NCBI GenBank assembly: GCA_903900705.1
Contig: CAIUOG010000045.1
Span: 1 to 64,000, forward strand
Source of the DNA: an uncultured Acidobacteriia bacterium
GTDB taxonomy: Bacteria; Acidobacteriota; Terriglobia; Bryobacterales; Bryobacteraceae
Direction of reading: 5' to 3'
Length of the DNA: 64,000 bases
The first letter of the stretch is position 1. Every line of letters starts with the position of its first letter. The position numbers were made by a program, and so were the translations under genes. The notes below the pieces were generated by a model. The model saw only the letters and a program-made list of their open reading frames with translations, was not told the origin of the DNA and made no database searches. This document shows positions 40,881 through 49,338 of the stretch, in pieces.

Positions 40881-42236
40881 TCAGTCTCCCATTGCTCCCG
40901 CCGTCATCGCGGCCGCCGGAAGCATTTCATTGGAAAGCCGGGTGGCGATTTCGTGTTCGGCGTGGCGCTCTTCCGCATCAGAAAAGCGAACCAGCAGGGC
41001 GAAGACGGAGGTCACGGTGACCGTGACGCCCAGCACGAAAAGAGCCTGCGTCCACGGCATACCGCCCTTGAAGAGGAAGCCGGCGAGCACAGAACCGACG
41101 TTGCCGCCCGCGCCGACGATTCCCGCTACCGCGCCGAGCGCTTTCTTATTCACGAAGGGGACGACGGCGTAACTGGCGCCGTTGGACATCTTGATGAAGA
41201 GGCCTGTGAGCATCATGGTGGCAATGGCGAGGGGGAGCCAGCGCATCCGGGAGAAGAGCATCAGCGCCAGGCCTTCGCAGAAGATAGTTCCGCCCAGCAG
41301 CAGAGCGCGTCCGCGCAGGCCCCAGATCTTATGGCAGCGGTCACTGACGATGCCGCCGAGAGCGCGGGCGAAAAGGTTCATCATGCCAAACGAGCCCGCC
41401 ACGAACCCGGCGGCGGTGAGGCCGAGGTGGAAGTTGTCGGTGAAGTAAAGAGCGGCGATGTTGTCGATGGTGAGTTCCATGCCAAAGCAGGCTCCGTAGA
41501 TGACGAACAGTGCCCAGACGCGCGGATCGCGGCACGCGGCGGCAAACGCTCCGCCCGCCGCGGATTTAGCGGTCATTTCTCCGCGGGCGCGGAGATCAGC
41601 GAAGTCGCCGTCCGCCGTGTCCTGCGTCATGAAGCAGTAAGCGATACCGGTGACGAACATGACGATGCCGGGGATCAACATGGCCATGCGCCAGCCCCAC
41701 CATGCGCCCGCGCCGAGGCTCATAAAACCGGCGAATAAGAGGGGCATGACCATTTGCGTCACGCCTCCGCCAAGATTGCCCCAGCCCGCCGCGGCGGCGT
41801 TCGCGGTCCCCACGATGTTGGGCGCGAACATCACGGAGGTGTGATACTGCGTGATCACGAACGATGCGCCGATGGCTCCGATGGCGAGCCGGAAGAACAG
41901 GAACGTCTGGTAGTCATGCGCGAGGCCGACGCCCATCACCGGCAGAGACCCGAGGATCAGCACGCAGGTGTAAGCGCGGCGCGGGCCGATGCGATCACAG
42001 AGAAAGCCGATCAGCGCCCGAACCACAACGGTGATGAGGACGGAGGCAATTGTCAGGTTGCCGATTTGGGCTTTGGTGAGATGAAATTCCTGGCGGATGA
42101 CGGGCATGAGTGGCGCGAGCCCGAACCAGCCGAAAAAGCAGATAAAGAAAGCGAACCACGACATGTGGAACGCGCGCATCGGAACGCTGGAAAAGTCAGT
42201 GAGCCGGATGCTGGTGGCTTTATTCCTGAGTGTCAT
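40881..42236 (-). CDS. narK: NarK/NasA-type MFS nitrate/nitrite transporter
   Basis: The 451-residue protein has 12 predicted membrane segments. The first segment carries FFICFFGWFGLAPLMPVIR and a nearby loop FLCDRIGPRRAYT, the MFS signature; the glycine-rich nitrate signature appears in TM5 (AAAAGWGNLGGGVTQ). The start at 42236 is chosen for the GGGAGA seven bases upstream. It lies 180 bp after nirD; that gap holds three 14-bp tandem repeats. It imports nitrate for the reductase encoded upstream. Confidence 0.93.
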   Translation of the reverse strand: MTLRNKATSIRLTDFSSVPMRAFHMSWFAFFICFFGWFGLAPLMPVIRQEFHLTKAQIGNLTIASVLITVVVRALIGFLCDRIGPRRAYTCVLILGSLPVMGVGLAHDYQTFLFFRLAIGAIGASFVITQYHTSVMFAPNIVGTANAAAAGWGNLGGGVTQMVMPLLFAGFMSLGAGAWWGWRMAMLIPGIVMFVTGIAYCFMTQDTADGDFADLRARGEMTAKSAAGGAFAAACRDPRVWALFVIYGACFGMELTIDNIAALYFTDNFHLGLTAAGFVAGSFGMMNLFARALGGIVSDRCHKIWGLRGRALLLGGTIFCEGLALMLFSRMRWLPLAIATMMLTGLFIKMSNGASYAVVPFVNKKALGAVAGIVGAGGNVGSVLAGFLFKGGMPWTQALFVLGVTVTVTSVFALLVRFSDAEERHAEHEIATRLSNEMLPAAAMTAGAMGD

Positions 42237-42264
42237 AACGATTCTCCCTTTGTGTTCTTTCATT

Positions 42265-42306
42265 GGCTCCGACGAGGGGGCTCCGACGAGGGGGCTCCGA
42301 CGAGGG
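42265..42306. repeat. Three perfect 14-bp tandem repeats between nirD and narK
   Basis: GGCTCCGACGAGGG occurs three times without mismatch at 42265-42278, 42279-42292 and 42293-42306, ending 29 bp upstream of the narK start. It may be a transcription factor site array or a slippage product. Confidence 0.95.
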
Positions 42307-42415
42307 AGATCTGCGTGAGCACAAGGGATGCCCGTTTGCATCCGCATCGCGATCGAATGAGGCCCTCCAACACTGAGGGGAAGTGCCGTAAAACCGAGTG
42401 CCGCGCGGCGACTGC

Positions 42416-42769
42416 TCAGGCCGCGTCGGATTCGAAAGCCCGGTGACCAGCGTCGAGATCGACCAGAATCACACCGTCTTCCACGCACGTGGGGAAGACA
42501 GCCAGGCAGGAAGGTTCGGAGGCGCGGACGGGAATGCCGGTCTCCAGGTCAAAGTGGCGCCCATGCAGAGGGCAGACAACGGCTGTGCCGGTGACCATAC
42601 CGTCGCAGAGCGGGCCGCCTTTGTGCGGGCAGGCATTCTCGATGGTCAGAAAGCGTCCGTTGATATTAAAGACAGCGATTTCCAGACTGCCGACTTTTAC
42701 GGACCGGCCCTCGCGGGGAGGGATGTTTTCGGTACGCGTGATTTTGGTCCAGTTGCGCTGGGTGATCAT
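42416..42769 (-). CDS. nirD: Nitrite reductase small subunit (Rieske-type)
   Basis: The 117-residue protein is a Rieske-fold NirD. The 2Fe-2S ligand set is complete: Cys47 and His49 in CPHKGG, and Cys66 and His69 in CPLHG, so unlike E. coli NirD it probably binds a cluster. It works with NirB in the six-electron reduction of nitrite to ammonium. Its ATG overlaps the nirB stop by 4 bp. Confidence 0.93.
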   Translation of the reverse strand: MITQRNWTKITRTENIPPREGRSVKVGSLEIAVFNINGRFLTIENACPHKGGPLCDGMVTGTAVVCPLHGRHFDLETGIPVRASEPSCLAVFPTCVEDGVILVDLDAGHRAFESDAA

Positions 42770-45186
42770 ACGAGTTGAGGCTCCCGGGCTTTTTCAATGG
42801 CTTCAATCGGGACGAACTGCGTGGGGTTTACGGGGCGGTCGCCCTCAAGCCACGCGTCATGCGAAAGGGCTTTGGATCGGTGAAGACGTTCGAGCAGCTT
42901 CCGCTTTTCTTCGTCCGGCGCATAGACCGTGTCTTTGCGAATTTTCTCAATACCGAGGCGTTCGACGAAGTCGTAGCTGCGTTCCAGATAATTGCCGTTT
43001 TCGCGGTAATACTGGAAGAACAGCTCACTGGCTTCGATGGCTTCCTGCCTGGTTTCGACGGTGACCAGGAGGTCCGCCTTCCGGACGGACTTACCGGCCG
43101 CGCCGCCGACGACAATCTGCCAACTGCCATCCTGCCCGATGAGCCCGAGATCTTTCACGGTGGCTTCCGCGCAGTTCCTCGGGCACCCGACAACGCCCAT
43201 CTTGAACTTGTGCGGCGTAAAGAGATTTTCGAGGCGTGCTTCGAGTTCGATACCCGTGTTGGTGGAATCCTGAACGCCAAAACGGCAGAACTCCGTGCCC
43301 ACACAGGTCTTCACCATGCGGACGCCTTTGGCGTAGGCCTGCCCGGAGGGCATGCCGAGATCGCGCCAGACGGCCGGGAGATCCGCCTTTTTGACACCCA
43401 GAAGGTCGAGGCGCTGGCTGCCCGTCACCTTCACCATGGGGATCTGGTATTTGTCGGCCACATCCGCAATACGCCGCAGTTCATCGGGCGAGGTCACGCC
43501 GCCACGCATGCGCGGGACAACGGAGAAAGTACCGTCTTTCTGGATGTTGGCGTGTACGCGGTCGTTGATGAAGCGCGCCGAGCGGTCCTCGTCGTGATCG
43601 CCGCACCACAGCATATCGAGCATGTAACTCAGGGCGGGTTTGCAGACTTCGCAGCCTTTGCGGTTGCCGTAGATGGCGAGCACCTCTTCCACGGACTTCA
43701 GTTTCTGGCCTTTGACGATCTCGCGGAGCCGCTCATAAGAGAACGGTACGCAGGCGCACAGCGAGGTTTTGGTTTCTTCCTGGAAATCCGGCGCAACGGC
43801 GCGGAGCAGCTTCTGGCAGAGTCCCGCGCAGGTGCCGCAACTGGTGGAGGCCCTGGTCTTTTCCTTCAGTTCGGCCATGGTGGTGATGCCGTGCGCGTGG
43901 ATGGAGTGGATGATGTCGCCCTTGCGGACTCCGTTGCAGCCGCAAATGGTTTCGCTGTCCGGCATGTCCGCCACTTCCAGACCCTGATCGGAGGCGGCCG
44001 GAGGGAAGAGCAACTGGCGGCGCAGAGGAGCGAGATCTGTACCGCTGCGCATCCAGTCGAGGTAGGTTTGTTCGTCTTCGACATCGCCCACCAGAATCAT
44101 GCCGATGAGGCGGTTGTCTTTGATCAGCAGTTTTTTATAGGCTCCGAGCGCCGGATCTTCGTAGCGAACGGTTTCCACTCCCTCCGCCTTGTCGTCCGTC
44201 GCGCCGGCGGAGAAGATATCGATGCCCATGATTTTGAGCCGGGTCGCGGGAGCGGCCGCGGAAAAGACCGGTCCGCGGTTGTCCGTAATGGTGGCGGCCA
44301 GCACGCGCGCCTGGTCGAACAACGGCGCCACCAGGCCGAAGGTTTGTCCGCGATGCTCGGTACACTCGCCCACGGCGAAGATTTGCGGGTCGGAGGTCTC
44401 CATGAAATCGTTGACGACGATGCCGCGATTGACCTCGATTCCGGCGATCCGGCCGAGATCGGCATTGGGTTTGATGCCCGCCGCAATCACGACGAGGTCG
44501 GCTTTGAGTTCTTCTCCGGTGGCGAAGCGCAGCCCGTCGACATGCCCGTTGCCCATGATGGCGGCGGTCTGGCGGGGCAGCATCACGCGAATGCCGAGGC
44601 CTTCGATGCGGCGCCTGAGATAGTCGCCTCCGGTGGCGTCGAGCTGGCGTTCCATGAGTGAATCCGCGAGATGAATGACGGTCACGTCACAGCCGCGAAC
44701 CTGCAGACCGCGGGCCGCTTCCAGGCCGAGCAGGCCGCCGCCGATCACGACGGTCTTCAGCCCTTTGCGGGCTTTCGCCATGAGCGCGTGGGTGTCGTCC
44801 AGAGTGCGAAATACATGGACGTTGTCCTTATCGACGCCGGGAATCGGCGGGATGAAGGCCTTGCTGCCGGTGGCGAGGATCAGCCGGTCGTAGGGCGTGG
44901 ATTCGCCCTGTTCGTCGGTGACGATTCGCGCGTGACGATCAATGCCGGCAATCTTTACGCCGAGGCGGGCGCGGATCTTGTTCGACCGATACCAGTCGGC
45001 ATCATTGAGAACAATTTCGTCGGCGGATTTTTCTCCGGCGAGCACAAGCGACAACATAATGCGGTTGTAATTGACGTGCGTCTCATCGCCGAAGATGGTG
45101 ATATCAAACTCCGGGTTGCGCTTGAGAATCTGTTCCACGCAGGCCACGCCGGCCATGCCGTTTCCTACAACTACGAGGCGTTTCAT
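42766..45186 (-). CDS. nirB: Assimilatory nitrite reductase large subunit
   Basis: The 806-residue protein contains all NirB parts in order. An FAD/NAD(P)H module opens with VVVGNGMAGV and continues with VIGGGLLGLEAARGL. A BFD-like 2Fe-2S domain has CGCNGVRKGD and SCGTCAGLC, and a second BFD-like repeat has GCEVCKPAL. The siroheme-4Fe4S domain has CVGTEFCRFG and GCPRNCAE. It reduces nitrite to ammonium in the cytoplasm using NAD(P)H. The ATG at 45186 is preferred over a longer frame. It overlaps the nitrate reductase gene by 4 bp. Confidence 0.95.
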   Translation of the reverse strand: MKRLVVVGNGMAGVACVEQILKRNPEFDITIFGDETHVNYNRIMLSLVLAGEKSADEIVLNDADWYRSNKIRARLGVKIAGIDRHARIVTDEQGESTPYDRLILATGSKAFIPPIPGVDKDNVHVFRTLDDTHALMAKARKGLKTVVIGGGLLGLEAARGLQVRGCDVTVIHLADSLMERQLDATGGDYLRRRIEGLGIRVMLPRQTAAIMGNGHVDGLRFATGEELKADLVVIAAGIKPNADLGRIAGIEVNRGIVVNDFMETSDPQIFAVGECTEHRGQTFGLVAPLFDQARVLAATITDNRGPVFSAAAPATRLKIMGIDIFSAGATDDKAEGVETVRYEDPALGAYKKLLIKDNRLIGMILVGDVEDEQTYLDWMRSGTDLAPLRRQLLFPPAASDQGLEVADMPDSETICGCNGVRKGDIIHSIHAHGITTMAELKEKTRASTSCGTCAGLCQKLLRAVAPDFQEETKTSLCACVPFSYERLREIVKGQKLKSVEEVLAIYGNRKGCEVCKPALSYMLDMLWCGDHDEDRSARFINDRVHANIQKDGTFSVVPRMRGGVTSPDELRRIADVADKYQIPMVKVTGSQRLDLLGVKKADLPAVWRDLGMPSGQAYAKGVRMVKTCVGTEFCRFGVQDSTNTGIELEARLENLFTPHKFKMGVVGCPRNCAEATVKDLGLIGQDGSWQIVVGGAAGKSVRKADLLVTVETRQEAIEASELFFQYYRENGNYLERSYDFVERLGIEKIRKDTVYAPDEEKRKLLERLHRSKALSHDAWLEGDRPVNPTQFVPIEAIEKAREPQLV

Positions 45187-47381
45187 TTGTGTGCTCCACT
45201 GCGTTCCACACGGACCGCGCACTGCTTGTAATTGGGCTCGCGCGATATGGGGTCGAACGCACTTTGCGTGATTTCGTTGACGTTGGTCTCAAAAAAGTGG
45301 AAGGGCATGAAGACCTGCCCGGGCGCGGTGATTTCGGTGAGTCGCAGTTCGACTCCGCGTGTTGCACCGCGGCGCGAAATGATGTCCACCGAGTCGTGGC
45401 TGCGCAGTCCGAGTTTCTGCGCATCACGCGGGTTGATCTCCAGCCAGGCGCGCGGCGACAAGCGTTCCAAAATGGGCACTTCTTTGGTTTTGGTGCGGGT
45501 GTGCCAGTGCTCGACGGTGCGACCGGTATTGAGAATGAACGGATAATCTCCGCCGGGCTGTTCGGGGAAAGCGGCCCAATCGGCGCAGATCAGTTTCGCT
45601 TTGCCGTCCGGCGTCTGAAAGCGCCCGTCGGCGTAAAGACGGGAGGCTCGTTCCGGGATGGTTCCTTCGGGAAGCGGCCATTGCACCGCGCCGCAGGTTG
45701 CAAGCAGTTCGTAGCTGATTCCCGAAACATCACAGAGGCGGCCACGCGAAACCATCCGCCATTCGTTGAAGGCGTCTTCCGGTTTTGTCCAGCCCCTGAA
45801 GAGTTCTTCACGGCAGCCGAGCTGCGCCGCGATGGCGAGGAAGATATCGAAGTCCGTGCGCGCTTCGCCCGGAGGCGGAACGGCTTTGTTGACCTTGCTG
45901 ACACGCCGTTCCGAGTTGGTGTAGGTGCCTTCTTTTTCGCCCCAGATGGCAGCGGGAAGAACGAGGTCAGCCAGTTCCGTGGTGGGCGTTGGATGATAGC
46001 CATCCTGTACGACGAGGAAATCGAGATTGGAAAGGCCGTGACGCAACAGGCCCTGATTCGGATAAGACACAAGCGGATTCGTCGCGATGACCCACAGCGC
46101 GCGAATCTTTTTCGAAACGGTGGCTTCGATGATGTCCGGATAGGCGAGGCCACGCTTGCGGGGCAGCCTTGTTTCATCCACGCCAAGGCGGGCGGCGAGT
46201 TCCGCGCGGTCCGCCGGGTCTTCGAATTTGCGGTAACCGGGCATGCCGGAGGTGAAACTGGCCTCGCGGGAACCCATTGCGTTGCACTGGCCGGTGATGG
46301 AAAACGGCGCGGCGCCGGCGCGGCCGATTTTGCCGGTGAGCAGCGCCAGATTGCAGATGGCGTTCACGGTCTGCGTGCCGATGGTGCTGTGATTCACGCC
46401 CATGGTCCAGCCGATGAAGCCGGATTCGGCGCGCCCGTAGAGGAATGCCGTTTTGAAGATGATGTCCTGGCTGAGGCCGGTGAGTTCGGCAACGCGTTCG
46501 GGCGTGTAGGCCGCGAGGAACGTTTCCAGCTCCGCGAAGCCCGTGGTGTGCCGCGCGATGTAGTCGCGGTCAATCAGGTTGTAGTGAACCAGAATGTGCG
46601 CGATGCCGTTGAGAAGCGCGAGATCGGAACGCGGCTTCAGCGGAAGGTGCAGATCCGCCATCATAGCGGTCTTGGTGACGCGCGGATCGGCCACAATCAG
46701 CGTCTGGTTGGGGTTCGATTCCAGATACTGGCAGAGAATCGGGTGATTATCGGCGAGATTCGCGCCGATCAGCAGCACCACGTCGGCACGTTCCATGTCT
46801 TCGTAATTGCCGGGAGGTCCGTCGCTGCCGAACGACAGCTTATAGCCGGAGACGGCTGTGGCCATGCAGAGCGTGGTGTTGCCGTCGTAATTGCTGGCGC
46901 CGAAGCCGAGTTGCACCAACTTGCCCAGCGTGTAGAACTCTTCGGTCACCAACTGGCCGGTACTGATGACGCCAAGGGCCTCGGGGCCATACTGCGACTG
47001 CACCTTGCGGAAGCGATCGACCATGGTTGCCAGAGCTTCTTCCCAGCTCACGCGCCGCAGTTGGCCGTTCTTTCGGAGCAGAGGGTACTTCGCGCGATTT
47101 TCAGCGTCGATGGTGTAGTGCTCCGACAGCCCCTTGGGGCACAGCTTGCCGCGGTTCACCGGATGTGAGGCCAGCGGTCTGGATGCGACCGCCCTGCCTT
47201 CTTTCACGCCGATCTCTATGCCGCAGCCCACTGAACAATACCCGCATGTGGTGGGTACCCACTGGTCGGGAATTTTCTGCGCGGAAGTATAGCCGGTGGA
47301 TTCGCTCCGCCCGTATTTGTATTCCTCCGAGAGGTTATCGAGACCAATGAGGCGCTTCCAATCCATCGGCCGTATTTTCAT
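45183..47381 (-). CDS. nasA: Molybdopterin assimilatory-type nitrate reductase catalytic subunit
   Basis: The 732-residue protein has an N-terminal 4Fe-4S site (Cys46, Cys49, Cys53 and Cys81 in CGYCSVGCG and LCPKG). The cysteine that should ligate Mo is Cys172 in TTLCMATAV. The bis-MGD fold and the C-terminal GQVFMPFHF block fit NasA/NarB-like reductases. No Tat signal is present, so it is cytoplasmic. It differs from classical NasA by lacking the C-terminal 2Fe-2S domain. The gene upstream encodes a DmsB-DmsC-like fusion that may deliver electrons from quinol. It overlaps both neighbours by 4 bp. Confidence 0.88.
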   Translation of the reverse strand: MKIRPMDWKRLIGLDNLSEEYKYGRSESTGYTSAQKIPDQWVPTTCGYCSVGCGIEIGVKEGRAVASRPLASHPVNRGKLCPKGLSEHYTIDAENRAKYPLLRKNGQLRRVSWEEALATMVDRFRKVQSQYGPEALGVISTGQLVTEEFYTLGKLVQLGFGASNYDGNTTLCMATAVSGYKLSFGSDGPPGNYEDMERADVVLLIGANLADNHPILCQYLESNPNQTLIVADPRVTKTAMMADLHLPLKPRSDLALLNGIAHILVHYNLIDRDYIARHTTGFAELETFLAAYTPERVAELTGLSQDIIFKTAFLYGRAESGFIGWTMGVNHSTIGTQTVNAICNLALLTGKIGRAGAAPFSITGQCNAMGSREASFTSGMPGYRKFEDPADRAELAARLGVDETRLPRKRGLAYPDIIEATVSKKIRALWVIATNPLVSYPNQGLLRHGLSNLDFLVVQDGYHPTPTTELADLVLPAAIWGEKEGTYTNSERRVSKVNKAVPPPGEARTDFDIFLAIAAQLGCREELFRGWTKPEDAFNEWRMVSRGRLCDVSGISYELLATCGAVQWPLPEGTIPERASRLYADGRFQTPDGKAKLICADWAAFPEQPGGDYPFILNTGRTVEHWHTRTKTKEVPILERLSPRAWLEINPRDAQKLGLRSHDSVDIISRRGATRGVELRLTEITAPGQVFMPFHFFETNVNEITQSAFDPISREPNYKQCAVRVERSGAHK

Positions 47382-48916
47382 GCGGCCCTCCGTCCGCCGG
47401 AGGTAAAGGCCGCGGCGATGTTCTTTGGCACCACGCTGACGAAGAATAAATAGCGCCCGAGCATCTCACCCGCCAGCGCCGCCGCGAACGCCAGCGCGGC
47501 TAAGAGGGGAGAGGTAGTCTTCAGCGGAATCACCATGCCCGCCGCGATGAGAATCACGAGTCGCGTGACGAACAATGCGCGCAAACGCCCAGCCAGCAGC
47601 ACCGATGAGGAGCGCAGTTCGAAGACATCCGACTGCGACAGCCAGAGGAACCTGCCTGACTGCACCATGAGTTGCGCGGCCGCGCCGGCCACGGACGCGA
47701 AGAGTACGGCGGGCGGCAGGTTCGGAATCAGTGCGTGAACGAAGCCCGGACCCAGCAGGAGCGCGGTGGAAAAGAATTCGGCCACCGTATAGCCGCTGAA
47801 CCAGGCGGGGCGCGCCCGCACAATGTAGATTCGCGCGGAGCAGGTGATTCCGGCGATGCCGGCCAGGGCGGTCGCAAACCCGGCCGCGTTCCGCCCCGGG
47901 AGACCAAAGAACAGCATGCCGGCAAAGGCACTGGCGGCGCCCGCAAAAAGGGACAGGGTCAGGACTTCGCGGCTCAGCCAGGAGCGCCGCAAGCCCCGCA
48001 GGGCTTTCCACGCGTGAACCGGGCGGCCCAGGTGGAGAGTGGAAGCCCCAAGGCTCATGCCGGCGAGGGTGAGTGAGGCGAGGGCGGCAACTCTGAGGTC
48101 GGTTGCGCCCCCGCCGAAACCCAGCATCCAGAGCGCGATGAACGCGCCCACGCACAACTGCGTGACCACCAGCATGAAAACCAGCGGCCAGTGCGGATGC
48201 TCGGGTTCCACGCGGTTGGTATCGACACGGCCGAGATCCGGCGTCAGATTTTCGGGCAGCGTGACGCGGGTGGTGGAGATGCTGTCATCGGCCGATGGCA
48301 GGCCGGGCGCATTGGCGGAGAGGTAGTCGCGCCGCCACTCCGCGATGTTGACGATTTCGATGGCGATGGCGCCTTCCGGGCAGGCCGCCACGCAGGCCGG
48401 AGCCATGTCATCACTCAGGCGGTTGTGGCACATATCGCACTTGCCCACCACGCCGCGTTCGGGGTTGTACTGGGGCACGCCATAAGAGCAGTTCCAGGTG
48501 CAGTACTGGCATCCGATGCAGGCATCGGCGCTGTGCAGGACCACTCCGGTGATCGGGCTTTTCGTATAAGCCTCGACCGGGCAACCGATCAGGCAGGACG
48601 GCTCCACGCAGTGATTGCAGCCCATGGAAAGGTGATGCCGCTGCGTGTGCGGATAATAGCCGCCTTCGACTTCGCCGACGCGACGCCAGTTCAGTTCGGC
48701 CGGGTTGCCATTCTGCTCATTGCAGGCCACGACGCAGCACTTACAGCCGATGCACTTCGTCATGTCGAAGTGAAAGCGATATTGTTCGCCCGCTTCGAGC
48801 GGACGTTCGGGGATCAGGCGCGCGGGCTGGATTTGCACCAAACCCTTTATTGCGGGATAAGCCGATGGCGCCGCGGTGTAGAGCAGCGGGCTTTCCATTA
48901 ACGGCAGCGTCGTCAT
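47378..48916 (-). CDS. DmsB-DmsC-like fusion: four-cluster ferredoxin plus membrane anchor
   Basis: The 512-residue protein joins two modules. Residues about 50-210 are a DmsB/NrfC-type subunit with four Cys motifs: CIGCKCCVVACN, CNHCVEPSCLIGC, CIGCQYCTWNC and CDMCH...CVAACPEGA. Residues about 245-505 form a DmsC-like quinol-binding anchor with about eight membrane segments. A single chain that takes electrons from quinol to the catalytic subunit is implied. DmsB and DmsC are normally separate proteins. It leads the operon; GGGAGG lies before the start. Dedication to nitrate assimilation rests on the operon, not on its sequence. Confidence 0.85.
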   Translation of the reverse strand: MTTLPLMESPLLYTAAPSAYPAIKGLVQIQPARLIPERPLEAGEQYRFHFDMTKCIGCKCCVVACNEQNGNPAELNWRRVGEVEGGYYPHTQRHHLSMGCNHCVEPSCLIGCPVEAYTKSPITGVVLHSADACIGCQYCTWNCSYGVPQYNPERGVVGKCDMCHNRLSDDMAPACVAACPEGAIAIEIVNIAEWRRDYLSANAPGLPSADDSISTTRVTLPENLTPDLGRVDTNRVEPEHPHWPLVFMLVVTQLCVGAFIALWMLGFGGGATDLRVAALASLTLAGMSLGASTLHLGRPVHAWKALRGLRRSWLSREVLTLSLFAGAASAFAGMLFFGLPGRNAAGFATALAGIAGITCSARIYIVRARPAWFSGYTVAEFFSTALLLGPGFVHALIPNLPPAVLFASVAGAAAQLMVQSGRFLWLSQSDVFELRSSSVLLAGRLRALFVTRLVILIAAGMVIPLKTTSPLLAALAFAAALAGEMLGRYLFFVSVVPKNIAAAFTSGGRRAA

Positions 48917-49338
48917 TAGTCCGGCCTCCCTTCAAAGACACGTGTCCCCCTGTCGCGCCGGAAGAGGCGCGGTGAGTGACGCGAATAAATTCGAGGCGCG
49001 CAGAGCAAAAAGCTATGCGTACCAACAGAGTTATTTTTTTACTTGAATCGGCTCCGCCTGGAGCCTAAGGTGAGAACCGACAGGGGTTCCGGGATTGCCC
49101 CGGAAAACCCGTTTGTTTCGCGGCGAGCTACTGCCAGACTAGCAGCAGAGCGCTGGTTTTGAAAAGTCTGCGTTGAAAGAAACTTTTTATCGGTCTGATT
49201 GATTGGATTGGAAGTGTCGTCATCCGCACAGGGCCGGGGCGGGAGTTGGAGGGGTATCCACAAATCTGCTTCAACATCCCGCAAGTCGATCCGCGTCCGG
49301 GCAGCAACGGGGGAAAAACCGTTTAGTACTCTGAACCC
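48917..49338. other. Divergent regulatory region between the nitrate operon and the sulfatase gene
   Basis: About 420 bp without a gene. It holds hairpins at 48954-48971 (CGCGCC/GGCGCG, six-base loop) and 49050-49065 (GGCTCC/GGAGCC, four-base loop), and the palindrome GACACGTGTC at 48937-48946. The hairpin at 48954-48971 would lie in the 5' leader of the nitrate operon. I could not place promoter boxes with confidence. Confidence 0.5.

Noticed and set aside
42775-44661. A 628-codon open frame on the plus strand
   Set aside because: It is antisense to nirB, which carries all the expected cofactor motifs.
48954-49065. Two hairpins in the nitrate operon leader as an ANTAR (NasR-type) antiterminator target
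   Set aside because: ANTAR targets have paired stems with six-base loops with A at position 1 and G at position 4. The first loop does not fit on either strand, the second has four bases, and no terminator follows.
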